A stretch of DNA of 64,000 nt, from assembly GCF_002764115.1 (NCBI RefSeq), contig NZ_CP017940.1, forward strand, positions 532,501 through 596,500, written 5' to 3'. This DNA comes from Phyllobacterium zundukense. Lineage in GTDB: Bacteria; Pseudomonadota; Alphaproteobacteria; Rhizobiales; Rhizobiaceae. The position numbers and the translations under genes were made by a program. Positions 9,582-19,985 of this stretch are shown piece by piece; the stretch's first letter is position 1, and every line of letters starts with the position of its first letter. The notes under the pieces are model-generated. The model was not told the origin of the DNA, did no database searches, and saw nothing but the letters and a program-made list of their open reading frames with translations.

Positions 9582-10487
9582 TTGGTCTTTCCGTTGTCTT
9601 CAACTTCCCGCTCTTCACCGGACTCTGCACCTTTAGCTGCGATTCTGTACCTGTTTGCGACAGGGTTTCTGTTTTCCTGTCTCGACTCAAGCGCCAAATA
9701 TCTTGTCCTGTCGGGAATTCCGACAGCCTTTATTTCCTGGATGCGGTTTGTTGAACACACGCTTTTGGTGCTGATCTTTTTTCGGCCGTGGTCCAATCCT
9801 GGTATTTTCAAAGTCCGCAGCATTCCCCTGCAATTCATTCGCGGACTATGTTTGTTTGGCTCGACCTATTTCAACTTTTACGCACTGCAGACAATGCAGC
9901 TTGGTGAAACGATCACGATTGCCTTTGCTGCACCCATGGTGATCGCGGCGCTCGCAGGGCCGCTCCTTGGGGAGTGGGCAGGCTGGCGACGCTGGGCCGC
10001 CATTATTGTGGCGTTCATCGGCGTTTTGATCATTGCCCGCCCGGGATTCGGTTCGTTCAATCCGGGGTTGCCCTATTCGATTTCCTCCATGCTCAGCTAT
10101 TCGTTCTATGTGCTGCTTACACGGCGAATGGCCGCCACCGAAACTCCGGAGAGCCTGATCTTCTTTTCCGCCCTCGCTCCGGCCATTCTTATGTCACCGG
10201 CAATAACGCAGGCCGTCATCCCTGAAACGCCGCTTCAAATCTTCCTTTTGCTCATGCTTGGATTTTTTGGCGGGCTCGGCCACTATCTGATCATTCTGGC
10301 TTACAGGCGAGCAACGACAGCGGCATTGGCGCCCTATCCGTTCCTGCAAATCATCTGGATGCTGGCCTTCGGGTATTTCATCTTTGACCAGTTTCCGGAT
10401 ATCTACACGCTTTGCGGTGCGGCGATCGTCATTGGCAGCGGTCTTTATATCGTGCACCGCGAACGTCAGTTGCGGACACAGAAGTGA
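9582..10487 (+). CDS. EamA/DMT-superfamily transporter
   Basis: About 300 residues with ten hydrophobic segments arranged as two EamA repeats of five. The first runs from SCLDSSAKYLVLSG to GVLIIARPG and the second from SYSFYVLLTRRMA to GSGLYIVHRE. It is an inner-membrane permease, probably exporting a small metabolite or drug; the substrate cannot be read. The start is uncertain: an in-frame TGA at 9579-9581 rules out the ATG at 9567, leaving TTG at 9582 or TTG at 9594, neither with a clear ribosome-binding site. Confidence 0.85.
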   Translation: MVFPLSSTSRSSPDSAPLAAILYLFATGFLFSCLDSSAKYLVLSGIPTAFISWMRFVEHTLLVLIFFRPWSNPGIFKVRSIPLQFIRGLCLFGSTYFNFYALQTMQLGETITIAFAAPMVIAALAGPLLGEWAGWRRWAAIIVAFIGVLIIARPGFGSFNPGLPYSISSMLSYSFYVLLTRRMAATETPESLIFFSALAPAILMSPAITQAVIPETPLQIFLLLMLGFFGGLGHYLIILAYRRATTAALAPYPFLQIIWMLAFGYFIFDQFPDIYTLCGAAIVIGSGLYIVHRERQLRTQK

Positions 10488-10626
10488 TTTTTTGCGGTTC
10501 TAGCTGAATTGCCCATGATCGTTTGACCGCATCCATAACGAAAGAACTTTGATTTATTCGGCTGCAATGGCATAACGCCGGGTAAAGAGTGTGTAGCTTG
10601 TTGGACGATACTGCGGGAGGCGGTTT

Positions 10627-11646
10627 TTGGCGCAAAAGATCAAACTATCGACAATTGCCGACGCGCTGAAAGTGTCCACTGCAACCGTATCACTGGCACT
10701 GCGCGACAGTCCGCTCGTCGCCGACCAGACGCGTGAGAAGATCAAGGAACACGCCCGGGCCATTGGTTATATCTACAACCGACGCGCGGCGAGCCTGCGC
10801 ACCTCGCGCTCAGGCATTGTCGGTGTCGTGGTCCATGACATCATGAACCCGTTCTTTGCCGAAATATTGCGCGCCATCGAGGGCGAGCTTGACCGTTCCG
10901 GTCAGACATTCATTCTATCCAATCACTACGACCAACTGGACAAGCAGCGAACATTCATCGACACCGTGCTGCAATTGGGTGGCGACGGTGTGATCATGTC
11001 GCCGGCCATAGGCACGCCGGCGGAAGATATTCGCATGGCCGAAGACAACGGATTGCCTGTCGTTCTGATTGCGCGCAGCGTCAAGGATGCAAACGTGCCG
11101 GTTTTCCGCGGCGATGATGCTTACGGCATCGGCCTTGCCACCAATCATCTGATCTCTTTGGGGCACACCCGGATTGCGATGATCGGTGGCACGGATCAAA
11201 CCTCGACTGGCCGCGATCGCTACGAAGGCTATCTTCACGCGATGCAGAAGGCGGGTCTCGAGGTTAAACCGGAATGGCGCATTCCTGGCCCCCGAACCAA
11301 ACAGGCCGGTTTTGACGCCGCACCACAGTTTCTCGCATTGAAGGACCACCCGACGGCGGCGGTCTGCTGGAATGATCTCGCGGCAATCGGCATGATGAAC
11401 GGTATTGCCCGCGCCGGGCTGGTTGCTGGCGTTGATATTTCCGTCACCGGTTATGACGACCTCGAGGAGGCGGCCATTGCGACGCCCGCCTTGACCACCG
11501 TGTGGAATGGCCAGCGGGAAGTCGGTCAGCGTGCGGCACGCGCTCTGCTCGATCAGCTGAATGGCGCCGATACGCATGCCCGCCAGGAACTGATCAAACC
11601 GGAATTGAGAATCCGGCAATCCACCTCAAAGCCCAAGGAACGATAA
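10627..11646 (+). CDS. LacI-family transcriptional regulator
   Basis: 339 residues. The N-terminal LacI helix-turn-helix is at about 5-26 (LSTIADALKVSTATVSLALRD), with the hinge helix at 45-60 (NRRAASLRTSRSG), then a periplasmic-binding-protein-like effector domain (GIVGVVVHDIMNPFFAEIL through to SVTGYDDLEEAA). It starts at TTG 10627, supported by GGGAGG seven bases upstream. No sugar-utilisation operon adjoins it, so target and effector are unknown. Its own promoter region (10488-10626) could be an autoregulatory target. Confidence 0.88.
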   Translation: MAQKIKLSTIADALKVSTATVSLALRDSPLVADQTREKIKEHARAIGYIYNRRAASLRTSRSGIVGVVVHDIMNPFFAEILRAIEGELDRSGQTFILSNHYDQLDKQRTFIDTVLQLGGDGVIMSPAIGTPAEDIRMAEDNGLPVVLIARSVKDANVPVFRGDDAYGIGLATNHLISLGHTRIAMIGGTDQTSTGRDRYEGYLHAMQKAGLEVKPEWRIPGPRTKQAGFDAAPQFLALKDHPTAAVCWNDLAAIGMMNGIARAGLVAGVDISVTGYDDLEEAAIATPALTTVWNGQREVGQRAARALLDQLNGADTHARQELIKPELRIRQSTSKPKER

Positions 11647-11760
11647 GAGTCGCCCTGCATTTCTCGCTGATGGGTGCGGGGAGGGTGAAAAGCGAATTTC
11701 ACGCTTCATTAATACTGCACCACTAGGCTCTGCACGGATAGTAATCCAGCGGAGTACGTC

Positions 11761-12210
11761 ATGAAACTGGCCGGCACGGCCTGGCTCGGCCTTGTGAGCA
11801 CAGCGGCAATTGTTGCCATGTTCCTGGATTTTGCGACGTATACGTCCAGCGGCGAGGCTGATATCGATGTCGGCACCACAGCTTCCATTGCAACTGTTGA
11901 GACCAGCCTGGATGTGCCAACATTTGTGATTCGTGGCCCAGGTGGGGGGATGAAGTGCAAGGCATTCCCGGCGGGAAACGGCTTGCCGGGGCATGATGCA
12001 CTTACCATGGATAGCAGTTGCGCCGGCCTCTATCCACCGTTGGCGAACGCCAGGACCTGGCACAATAACGAGGATGGAACGATTGATCTGTCCGACAATC
12101 TCGGCCGCACAATAGTGGAATTCAGCCCAGGTGACGGGCTCGCCTACATCAGCGTCGAACCACGCTCTGTCATCCTGTCGATGTCAGCCGAAGGCGTCAG
12201 CCTCTTTTAG
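11761..12210 (+). CDS. Exported protein, possible AprI/Inh-type protease inhibitor
   Basis: 149 residues. It begins with an uncleaved-anchor-like or signal segment (LGLVSTAAIVAMFLDFATY), followed by a linker and a C-terminal domain with two cysteines (MKCKAF and SSCAGL). The pattern WHNNEDGTIDLSDNLGRTIVEFSPGDG resembles the small beta-barrel of Inh-type metalloprotease inhibitors, also found in Brucella Omp19. The resemblance is by pattern only. GGAG sits seven bases before the ATG. It is convergent with, and directly abuts, the next gene (stop codons touch at 12210/12211). Confidence 0.5.
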   Translation: MKLAGTAWLGLVSTAAIVAMFLDFATYTSSGEADIDVGTTASIATVETSLDVPTFVIRGPGGGMKCKAFPAGNGLPGHDALTMDSSCAGLYPPLANARTWHNNEDGTIDLSDNLGRTIVEFSPGDGLAYISVEPRSVILSMSAEGVSLF

Positions 12211-12981
12211 TTATTCGGCAGCCTGCAGCCGCTCGCGGCTTGCCTTGTGAGCGCGTGCTGCGTCACCGAAAGCAGCAAAGATCTTGCGCGAAGGACTGTC
12301 GCTCTTCACCCAATACTCCGGATGCCATTGGACACCGACGGCGAAACTGCGGGCATTCTTGACCGAAACTGCTTCAATCGTGCCATCATCGGCTACCGCT
12401 TCAATGTCGAGCTGTGGGGCTGGCTTATCAATTGCTTGACGGTGGACGGAGTTGACCTGGACGGAATCGCTCTGCATGACCTGGGCCAGGCAGGATCCGG
12501 GCTTGATGCGTATGGGATGGCGAATGGCGAATCGCTCAGCCTGTTTGTCAGATTGAGGGGCGCGATGATCCATACGTCCATCCAGCTCCTGGATTTCCGT
12601 TGCCAGCGTGCCGCCCAAAGCGACATTAAGCTCCTGAATACCGCGGCAGATGGCCAGAAGTGGCACGCCGCGCTCGATGGCACGCCGGATGAGCGGCAGT
12701 GAAGTAGCATCCCGGGCCGAATCATAAGGTTCATGCGCTTCGCTCGGTTCAGCGCCATAGAGGGACGGGTGAACATTCGACTTGGAGCCTGTGACCAGAA
12801 CGCCATCAACACCATCAAGAATGGCGTCAATATCGAGCCCGTCGCCAAATGAAGGAACGATCAGGGGGATGACGCCAGCCGCGTCATAGGCCGCTGCCAG
12901 ATACTGGTCTGGTGCTGCATGCCACGTGTAGTTTTCAAACGTGCGGACATCAGATGTTATGGCGACGAGAGGCTGCCGCAT
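12211..12981 (-). CDS. Class I glutamine amidotransferase, gamma-glutamyl-GABA hydrolase (PuuD-like)
   Basis: 256 residues from the chosen ATG at 12981, which has GGAG eight bases upstream; an earlier in-frame ATG at 13011 lacks this. The catalytic triad of the peptidase C26 fold is visible: Cys112 in AICRGIQELN, then His220 and Glu222 in GVQWHPEY. PuuD-type enzymes remove glutamate from gamma-glutamyl-GABA in putrescine breakdown. Other puu genes are absent here, so a different gamma-glutamyl substrate is possible. Confidence 0.85.
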   Translation of the reverse strand: MRQPLVAITSDVRTFENYTWHAAPDQYLAAAYDAAGVIPLIVPSFGDGLDIDAILDGVDGVLVTGSKSNVHPSLYGAEPSEAHEPYDSARDATSLPLIRRAIERGVPLLAICRGIQELNVALGGTLATEIQELDGRMDHRAPQSDKQAERFAIRHPIRIKPGSCLAQVMQSDSVQVNSVHRQAIDKPAPQLDIEAVADDGTIEAVSVKNARSFAVGVQWHPEYWVKSDSPSRKIFAAFGDAARAHKASRERLQAAE

Positions 12982-13176
12982 GGGGTTACTCCAGAAAAAA
13001 AGCTTCTCCATATGTAGTGCAATTTGAGGGCGTTTCCAATGGTATCCGAAATACCGGGATAATTGGTATAACGGGTGGCTTAATCGACCAATTTTTAAGC
13101 AATTTCAAATGCTCCAACGTCCAATCCTCTTTGTGTTTCCATGTGCTGGACTTGAATAAGCGAGTGTGTATGGTGA

Positions 13177-14367
<1,191 letters not shown>

Positions 14368-14389
14368 GCTGTCGCACGGATTGGCAAAA

Positions 14390-14424
14390 TAAAACCCCGG
14401 TACCGCAAGGTCCGGGGTTTTTTG
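14390..14424. terminator. Bidirectional terminator between TRAP genes
   Basis: AAAACCCCGG-TACCGCAAGGT-CCGGGGTTTT, a 10-base stem flanked by A-run and T-run, so it can stop transcription from both the receptor gene and the convergent permease genes. Confidence 0.88.
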
Positions 14425-14438
14425 TTGTCCATTCCGCC

Positions 14439-16208
14439 CTACATTTTCGGCGGCTGGCTCAGATCCGGCGCTGGCGGCTGTGCCGGAGCCGATGGATTGG
14501 CTGGTGCCCCGCCCAATGGAGGCGAGCTCAAATCATTGCCCGATCCGCCGCCGAGGCCTCCACCCAATCCACCTCCAAGACCATTATCCTGACCAAAGCC
14601 GGGTATCTCGATCTTCATGGTCGCTGGATCAACGACAGGACCGCTGCCTTTATAGTGCATGACCATCTGCGGGAACATGATCGTCAATGCCACCATCAGG
14701 ATCTGGATGCCGACGAAAGGCACCGCACCCCAATAGATCTGGCCGGTTGTGATGGGCTGGATCTTCTTGCCGGTTATCTTGTCGAGATAAGGCACCTTCG
14801 CCGCGACGGAACGCAGATAGAACAGTGCGAAACCGAATGGCGGATGCATGAAGCTCGTCTGCATGTTGATGCCGAGAAGCACGCCGAACCAGATCAGATC
14901 GATGCCCAGCTTGTCTGCAGCAGGAGCGAGCAGAGGGACGATGATGAAGGCGAGCTCGAAGAAGTCGAGGAAGAAAGCCAGGAAGAAGACGAGAATATTG
15001 ACGACGATAAGAAAGCCAACCTCGCCGCCCGGGAGGGAGACGAGCAGGTGCTCAACCCATACGTGGCCGTTCACGCCATAGAATGTCAGCGAGAAGACGC
15101 GGGCGCCAAGCAGGATGAACATCACGAAGGATGAAAGCCGTGTCGTGGACGCCAGAGCCTGACTGACAACGCCTAAATTGAGGCGGCCTTTCGATGCGGC
15201 CATGATCAATGCTCCAACCGCGCCCATCGCACCACCTTCGGTGGGCGTAGCAATGCCGAGGAAGATTGTACCAAGGACGAGGAAGATCAGGGCGAGCGGC
15301 GGTATGAGAACGATGATCACCTGTTGAGCAAGGCGAGACATCAGATTGAGTCCAAACGACCGGTCGGCGAGCGCGAAAGCATAGATCACGATAATGCCGA
15401 TTGTTGCACCCCAGATATCGGCATCTGCTCCGGCAGACGTGGCGAGCCACAGGTGAGCGCCGTACGCAATGGCGCCGGCGATCAAGAGTGCAACGAACAG
15501 CGAAGTGACGCCTGAACCCAGGGTCCGCGCTTCAACAGGAAGCGCCGGCATGGAGTCCCGTCTCCAGAACGTCATGAACAGAATATAGAGCATGTAGAGC
15601 CCCGTGAGCACGAGGCCGGGAATAAGTGCTCCGTGATACATGTCGCCAACGGAACGCCCAAGCTGGTCGGCCAGAACGATCAAAACCAGCGAAGGGGGGA
15701 TAATCTGTGCAAGGGTTCCAGAGGCCGCAATAACACCTGATGCGACGCGCCGGTCATAGCCGTAACGCATCATGATGGGCAGGGATATCAGTCCCATGGC
15801 AATTACCGATGCAGCGACGACGCCGGTGGTGGCTGCAAGCAGGGCGCCAACGAAAATGACGGCATAGGCAAGACCGCCCCGGATGGGGCCGAAGAGCTGG
15901 CCGATCGTATCGAGCAGGTCTTCGGCCATGCCGGATCGCTCGAGGATGATGCCCATAAAGGTGAAGAAGGGGATGGCGAGCAATGTTTCATTGGCCATCG
16001 TGCCCCAGAAGCGTTCGGGGAGTGCATAGAGCAGGGGCCAGGAAAGCGTGATGCTCCCATTGGAATAGGGAGCAAGCTCGACACCGACGAAAAAGAACAG
16101 CAAACCATTAGCCGCAAGGGCAAAAGCCACCGGATAGCCGATCAGCATGAAAATGATCAGCGATGCGAACATGATGGGCGCCATGTTCTGCGCAATAAAC
16201 TCAATCAT
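14439..16208 (-). CDS. TRAP transporter large permease (DctM)
   Basis: 589 residues with about 12-14 membrane segments. DctM hallmarks are visible, for example LLAIPFFTFMGIILERSGMAEDLL, TGVVAASVIAMGLISLPIMM and ATPTEGGAMGAVGALIMA. It is the sodium-coupled transport subunit of a TRAP system. It overlaps the stop of the upstream small-permease gene by eight bases, so the two are co-translated. It is unusual in a ~70-residue Gly/Pro-rich C-terminal tail (about 515-589) containing GLGGGLGGGLGGG and a proline-alanine run, which is not part of the membrane domain. Confidence 0.92.
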   Translation of the reverse strand: MIEFIAQNMAPIMFASLIIFMLIGYPVAFALAANGLLFFFVGVELAPYSNGSITLSWPLLYALPERFWGTMANETLLAIPFFTFMGIILERSGMAEDLLDTIGQLFGPIRGGLAYAVIFVGALLAATTGVVAASVIAMGLISLPIMMRYGYDRRVASGVIAASGTLAQIIPPSLVLIVLADQLGRSVGDMYHGALIPGLVLTGLYMLYILFMTFWRRDSMPALPVEARTLGSGVTSLFVALLIAGAIAYGAHLWLATSAGADADIWGATIGIIVIYAFALADRSFGLNLMSRLAQQVIIVLIPPLALIFLVLGTIFLGIATPTEGGAMGAVGALIMAASKGRLNLGVVSQALASTTRLSSFVMFILLGARVFSLTFYGVNGHVWVEHLLVSLPGGEVGFLIVVNILVFFLAFFLDFFELAFIIVPLLAPAADKLGIDLIWFGVLLGINMQTSFMHPPFGFALFYLRSVAAKVPYLDKITGKKIQPITTGQIYWGAVPFVGIQILMVALTIMFPQMVMHYKGSGPVVDPATMKIEIPGFGQDNGLGGGLGGGLGGGSGNDLSSPPLGGAPANPSAPAQPPAPDLSQPPKM

Positions 16209-16785
16209 TGCGCGCCTCCGTTATGGCAGCCACTTCCTGCTCCGCGATTTCTTCCAAAGACATGGGTGGGTTGGGGTCCGGCATGTCCCCGCGCATCACT
16301 GCGATCTTCTTGATGATTTCTGAAACGCCCTGGATACCGAGGAGCAGAAAGCCAACAAGCAGGATCAACTTGGCAGGCCAGAGAATAAGCCCGCCTGCGC
16401 TTGACGAGACCTCACCACTATTGAAGGAAAGTCTGACATAGGGGATGAAATAGAAAATCATCAGGATCACAAACGGCATCAGAAAGAAAATGTGTCCCAG
16501 AAGATCGATCCAGTGCTGGACACGCCGGGAAAATGCGCCGTAGACGATGTCAATGCGGATGTGCTCGTTTTGCTGCAATGTATATGCGGCTGCCAGCATG
16601 AAGGCACCGCCGAAAAGATACCACTGAAGTTCCAGCCAGGAGTTCGAAGACATATTGAACGTCTTGCGGATGATTGCGTTTCCTGCGCTGACCACAACTG
16701 CCAGGAAGATCAGCCAGGCGACAGAGCGTCCGATAAATTCATTGATGCGATCAATCGTTTTCGACAGAGCGAGCAAAGCCGGCAT
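16201..16785 (-). CDS. TRAP transporter small permease (DctQ)
   Basis: 194 residues, four membrane helices (WLIFLAVVVSAGNAIIRK, WYLFGGAFMLAAAYTL, IFFLMPFVILMIFYF, LILLVGFLLLGIQG), and the conserved LQWYLFGGAFMLA segment with the NEHIRIDI motif of DctQ. The start at 16785 is chosen because GGGGAGG lies seven bases upstream; longer in-frame starts (16800, 16923) lack this. It is the first gene of the dctQM pair whose receptor is encoded convergently at 13261. Confidence 0.9.
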   Translation of the reverse strand: MPALLALSKTIDRINEFIGRSVAWLIFLAVVVSAGNAIIRKTFNMSSNSWLELQWYLFGGAFMLAAAYTLQQNEHIRIDIVYGAFSRRVQHWIDLLGHIFFLMPFVILMIFYFIPYVRLSFNSGEVSSSAGGLILWPAKLILLVGFLLLGIQGVSEIIKKIAVMRGDMPDPNPPMSLEEIAEQEVAAITEARND

Positions 16786-17068
16786 TTGGTACCTCCCCAT
16801 AGATTCTGACAGCCTGAGTTTTTTGAGCTTCCCGCTTTTTGATCTCGCGGTGTCAGCTTCTTTCAGCCTTGCCTTATAAGAACATGTCCCAGCACTGGTA
16901 CCAGCCCTGCCCGGAACCATCAACAGAATTGATTACATCTATAACCGAGCACATTCTCCGCATCAGCAGACTTTTGCCTGCGATAGAGTATCGGCGGTTG
17001 TCATGGCGCCATGAGCAGTCTAACAGTGACAAAACAATTGGGCATGTTGCTTATCGGTATTTGATTCA

Positions 17069-17818
17069 ATGACAGGTGATACTTCAATTTCTGTTGCGGG
17101 AAAAACCATCGCGGTAACCGGAGGGTCATCGGGTTTGGGCCTGAGAATGGTGCAGGTTCTGGCAGCGCATGGTGCAAATGTCGTCTCAATTTCACGCATC
17201 CCCACTCCTGAAAATGAGATTCGGTCAAACGTCATGAACATCCTTGCCGATGTGACGGTCGCTGCCGATATTGAGCGCGCCTTTGATGAAGCGGAGCAGC
17301 AACTCGGAACCATTACCGTCCTATTCAACAATGCCGGGGTGGCGACCGTGGAACGGGCGCTAACAACGACACGCGAACAGTTGCGGCATATATTCGAGGT
17401 GAATGTCGAAGGTGCATTTTTCATGGCTCAAGAGGCAGCCAAGCGAATGATCGCCAAGAATGTCGGTGGGTCAATCATCAATTTGTCCAGCATCCTCGCC
17501 GACGCGCCGATCAAGGGATCAGCGGCCTATGCGATGTCGAAGGCGGCAATATCGCAGATGACACGCTCTTTGGCGCTGGAATGGGCTCCCCACAGTATCC
17601 GGGTCAATGCGATTGCTCCTGGCTGGTTTCCGACGCGGCTCAACGAGACAATCATGGACGGGCCCGCCAAAGGATTTCTCAAAGGTAGAAATCCGATGCG
17701 GCGCCTCGGGGAACCGGAAGACATTGACGGTGCCGTATTGATGCTGGCGTCCGATGCCAGCAGCTATATCACCGGGACGGTCATTACGATCGACGGCGGT
17801 CACAGCCTTCAGGGCTAG
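17069..17818 (+). CDS. SDR-family NAD(P)-dependent oxidoreductase
   Basis: 249 residues, a classical short-chain dehydrogenase: cofactor loop TGGSSGLG at 17-24, NNAG at 87-90, catalytic Ser at 140/141 (INLSS), Tyr154 and Lys158 (YAMSK), and the C-terminal VITIDGGHSL typical of FabG-like enzymes. The substrate is unknown. It is divergent from dctQ and convergent with the LivH-like permease, so it appears to be a single-gene unit. Confidence 0.9.
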   Translation: MTGDTSISVAGKTIAVTGGSSGLGLRMVQVLAAHGANVVSISRIPTPENEIRSNVMNILADVTVAADIERAFDEAEQQLGTITVLFNNAGVATVERALTTTREQLRHIFEVNVEGAFFMAQEAAKRMIAKNVGGSIINLSSILADAPIKGSAAYAMSKAAISQMTRSLALEWAPHSIRVNAIAPGWFPTRLNETIMDGPAKGFLKGRNPMRRLGEPEDIDGAVLMLASDASSYITGTVITIDGGHSLQG

Positions 17819-17831
17819 AGCAAATTTTGCT

Positions 17832-18731
17832 CTAAATGCGTTCTGTCTCTTGCGGGTTGATTCGTGTGGCGAGGACAAAGACGAGCAGCGAAAACACCGC
17901 GACGTCGCGCCATAGAACCGAGAAGTATCCACCCCACAGTGATTCGACCATTCCAATGATAGCCGCACCGATCGCTGCATACAGGGGACGGGAAAATCCA
18001 CCTGCGGCCGTGATGAAAAGTATCTTCAAGCCGAAGATCATGCCGGTGTTGAAGCTGACATTGCCGTAGTAAAGCGCTGTGAGAAATCCAGCCAGTGCGC
18101 AAACGCCATAGCCGGCCAGTATGGCCTGTGTCCGGACCCGGTTCGGATCGATGCCGCACATGGCGGTTGCTGCAGGCTCATCACTCACGGCACGCCAGAT
18201 GCGGCCTGCCGAAGTCCGCAGCATGATCGTCTCGCCGAGTGCAATCATCGCGAATGCCACAAGAATGTTCACGACCTGCAATTGTGTCAGGCTGATATCG
18301 ATCTGTGGCCCGAGCAGTTGTACGGGCGCGGCCAGCATCGGCGGCAGCCAATAGTCTCTCGTATTGGCGGCAATCCGCGACAGTTCCATCAGAAAGATGC
18401 TGAGTCCGAGCGTTGCGACAAGAACGGTATTGCGACTCCCGGCCTCAAGTGGGCCATAGATGAGCTTGGCAATCGCGTAACCGCCAATGCCGACATAGAC
18501 GATCGCAATCAATAAGCCAAAGGACAGCGCGGCTGGGAGAGTCATCCACAGGACGGTCCATCCAAATGCGGTCGCCAGAATGAAAGTCTGCCCGGAAAAA
18601 GCAAAAATGGCGCCAAGAGACAGATCGGTACGGTGAGTGAGGCCGTGGATCAGCACATATCCATAGGCAAGCAGCGCGTAAAGCGCGGCATTGTGAATCC
18701 CATTGAAAAGGAGCTGAAGAAAATATGCCAT
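17832..18731 (-). CDS. Branched-chain-amino-acid-type ABC permease (LivH-like), orphan
   Basis: 299 residues with eight or so membrane helices and LivH-family patterns such as GYVLIHGLTHRTDLSLGAIFAF, TLGLSIFLMELSRI, EPAATAMCGIDPNRV and ALAGFLTALYYGNVSFNTG. LivH proteins are membrane subunits of uptake ABC transporters for branched-chain amino acids, amides or urea. Partner genes (LivM, LivG, LivF, binding protein) are not adjacent, so partners must be elsewhere or the gene is solitary. A regulator with a zinc finger is divergently transcribed 63 bases away, with an inverted repeat between them. Confidence 0.85.
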   Translation of the reverse strand: MAYFLQLLFNGIHNAALYALLAYGYVLIHGLTHRTDLSLGAIFAFSGQTFILATAFGWTVLWMTLPAALSFGLLIAIVYVGIGGYAIAKLIYGPLEAGSRNTVLVATLGLSIFLMELSRIAANTRDYWLPPMLAAPVQLLGPQIDISLTQLQVVNILVAFAMIALGETIMLRTSAGRIWRAVSDEPAATAMCGIDPNRVRTQAILAGYGVCALAGFLTALYYGNVSFNTGMIFGLKILFITAAGGFSRPLYAAIGAAIIGMVESLWGGYFSVLWRDVAVFSLLVFVLATRINPQETERI

Positions 18732-18753
18732 CTGCGTTCTCGGATCTGACTCA

Positions 18754-18787
18754 TTCTAACTTGCATTATTGTTTTTACTAGTTAGAA
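18754..18787. promoter_or_regulatory. Inverted repeat in the livH-like / CGNR divergent promoter
   Basis: Perfect 8-base arms TTCTAACT (18754-18761) and AGTTAGAA (18780-18787), separated by 18 bases, fill most of the 63-base divergent intergenic region. It is a plausible operator for the adjacent CGNR protein. Confidence 0.55.
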
Positions 18788-18794
18788 TTTTTGC

Positions 18795-19403
18795 ATGACC
18801 TTTGACTGGAATGCTCATCGATTTAGCGGTGGTGTTTTGGCCCTCGATCTGGCCAATACCGTCATTTTCCGCGAGGCGCCGGACCGGTCGCAAGATCGCT
18901 TTGCTGATCCGGCCGAAGTGCCGCGTTTCGCGATAGCGGCTGCAAATTTTCGGCAGGGTGAATGGGGCGATATTCAGTTTCTTTCCCCGCTCTCACAGGG
19001 AGATATCGCGGTACTCATCGACGTTCGGGAAGCGATCAACAGGCTCTTCCGGACAGCCGCATATGGGGAAGGGCTGAAGCCAGAATCTTTGTCTGCGTTC
19101 TTGCGCCTTGGGTCGGAGATTGTCTGCTCCATCCCGGAGGAGCAGTCACTGATGCTCCCCCAGTCATCCGAAAAGGCTCGCCAATTGTCTCTGGCCGCAG
19201 CGGCGTTCCTTTCCGGCATGCGTCTGTTTGAGCCTGCGCGGCTCGAGCGCATCAAGATATGCCCGAATTGCCACTGGCTCTATTTTGATGAAAGCCGCAA
19301 CCGCAGCCGGCGCTGGTGCGACATGCGTGTATGCGGCAATCGGGCGAAGGCCCGTCGGCACTATAGTCGAAACGGAAGGCTGGCGGAGATTAGCCATGTT
19401 TAG
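18795..19403 (+). CDS. ABATE/CGNR zinc-finger regulator
   Basis: 202 residues: an N-terminal ABATE-type domain (from LALDLANTV, near 15-23) and a C-terminal CGNR zinc finger with Cys156, Cys159, Cys175 and Cys180 in CPNCHWLYFDESRNRSRRWC and VCGNRAKARRHY. Such proteins are considered stress- or ligand-responsive transcription factors. It is divergent from the LivH-like permease with a shared inverted repeat, and overlaps the following lipoprotein gene by eight bases, suggesting a two-gene operon. Confidence 0.88.
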   Translation: MTFDWNAHRFSGGVLALDLANTVIFREAPDRSQDRFADPAEVPRFAIAAANFRQGEWGDIQFLSPLSQGDIAVLIDVREAINRLFRTAAYGEGLKPESLSAFLRLGSEIVCSIPEEQSLMLPQSSEKARQLSLAAAAFLSGMRLFEPARLERIKICPNCHWLYFDESRNRSRRWCDMRVCGNRAKARRHYSRNGRLAEISHV

Positions 19404-19905
19404 GGGAAGATCGTTACGCCCGCTCGTCTTGTTGATAGTCCTCGCGGGAGCGTTCGGCTTGGTGGCCTGCCGCGATGCGGGCGAGGCCGACTACCTGAAT
19501 GTTTCCGGCAAGATTTTCGTCTTCAATTACCGGATTGCACAGGCGACATATCTCCTCACGCTTGCCAAACTCAGGCCGTTGCCTGACGGGGCGATGCTCG
19601 AGACGACTTTTGAAAATCCAGAAGGTGGCGATCCGCTGATCGTTCGGCAGACGATCTGGCCAATGATGGAGAAGATCACGGTCGAAAGCCCGCCGATCAA
19701 ATGTGTAAAGGCGAACCGGGAGTATAAAGTCAGCATGCATCTTGAAGACGCCAGCGGCAAACTCCTGCAGACCATCGAACGGAAAATGATATCGGATGTC
19801 GATCAGTCGGTGATGCCGGACAAGCCGTTGGTTGTCGGACCATTCTATGACCCCAATCCTGACAAAGAAACTGATGAAAATTCATCTGCCGCATGCCCGG
19901 CTTAA
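19396..19905 (+). CDS. Predicted lipoprotein of unknown function
   Basis: 169 residues with a lipoprotein signal: basic start (MFRGRSLRP), hydrophobic core and lipobox LVAC at about 22-25. The mature protein (VSGKIFVFNYRIAQATYLLTL, then charged beta-rich sequence) has no family that I recognise. The ATG overlaps the end of the CGNR gene by eight bases, which argues for this start over the longer reading frame beginning at 19228. Confidence 0.7.
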   Translation: MFRGRSLRPLVLLIVLAGAFGLVACRDAGEADYLNVSGKIFVFNYRIAQATYLLTLAKLRPLPDGAMLETTFENPEGGDPLIVRQTIWPMMEKITVESPPIKCVKANREYKVSMHLEDASGKLLQTIERKMISDVDQSVMPDKPLVVGPFYDPNPDKETDENSSAACPA

Positions 19906-19964
19906 GGGAATTGATACCAAATATCTGTTGAATTGCCGAAGATTCCTATTTCTTGTTTCTTTCA

Positions 19965-19985
19965 GGAATTAGTAATTCTAATTCC
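19965..19985. repeat. 21-bp palindrome upstream of the GGDEF/EAL gene
   Basis: GGAATTAG-TAATT-CTAATTCC, perfect 8-base arms. There is no following T-run, so it is more likely a binding site than a terminator. It lies 60 bases after the lipoprotein gene and 143 bases before the GGDEF/EAL start. Confidence 0.5.
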
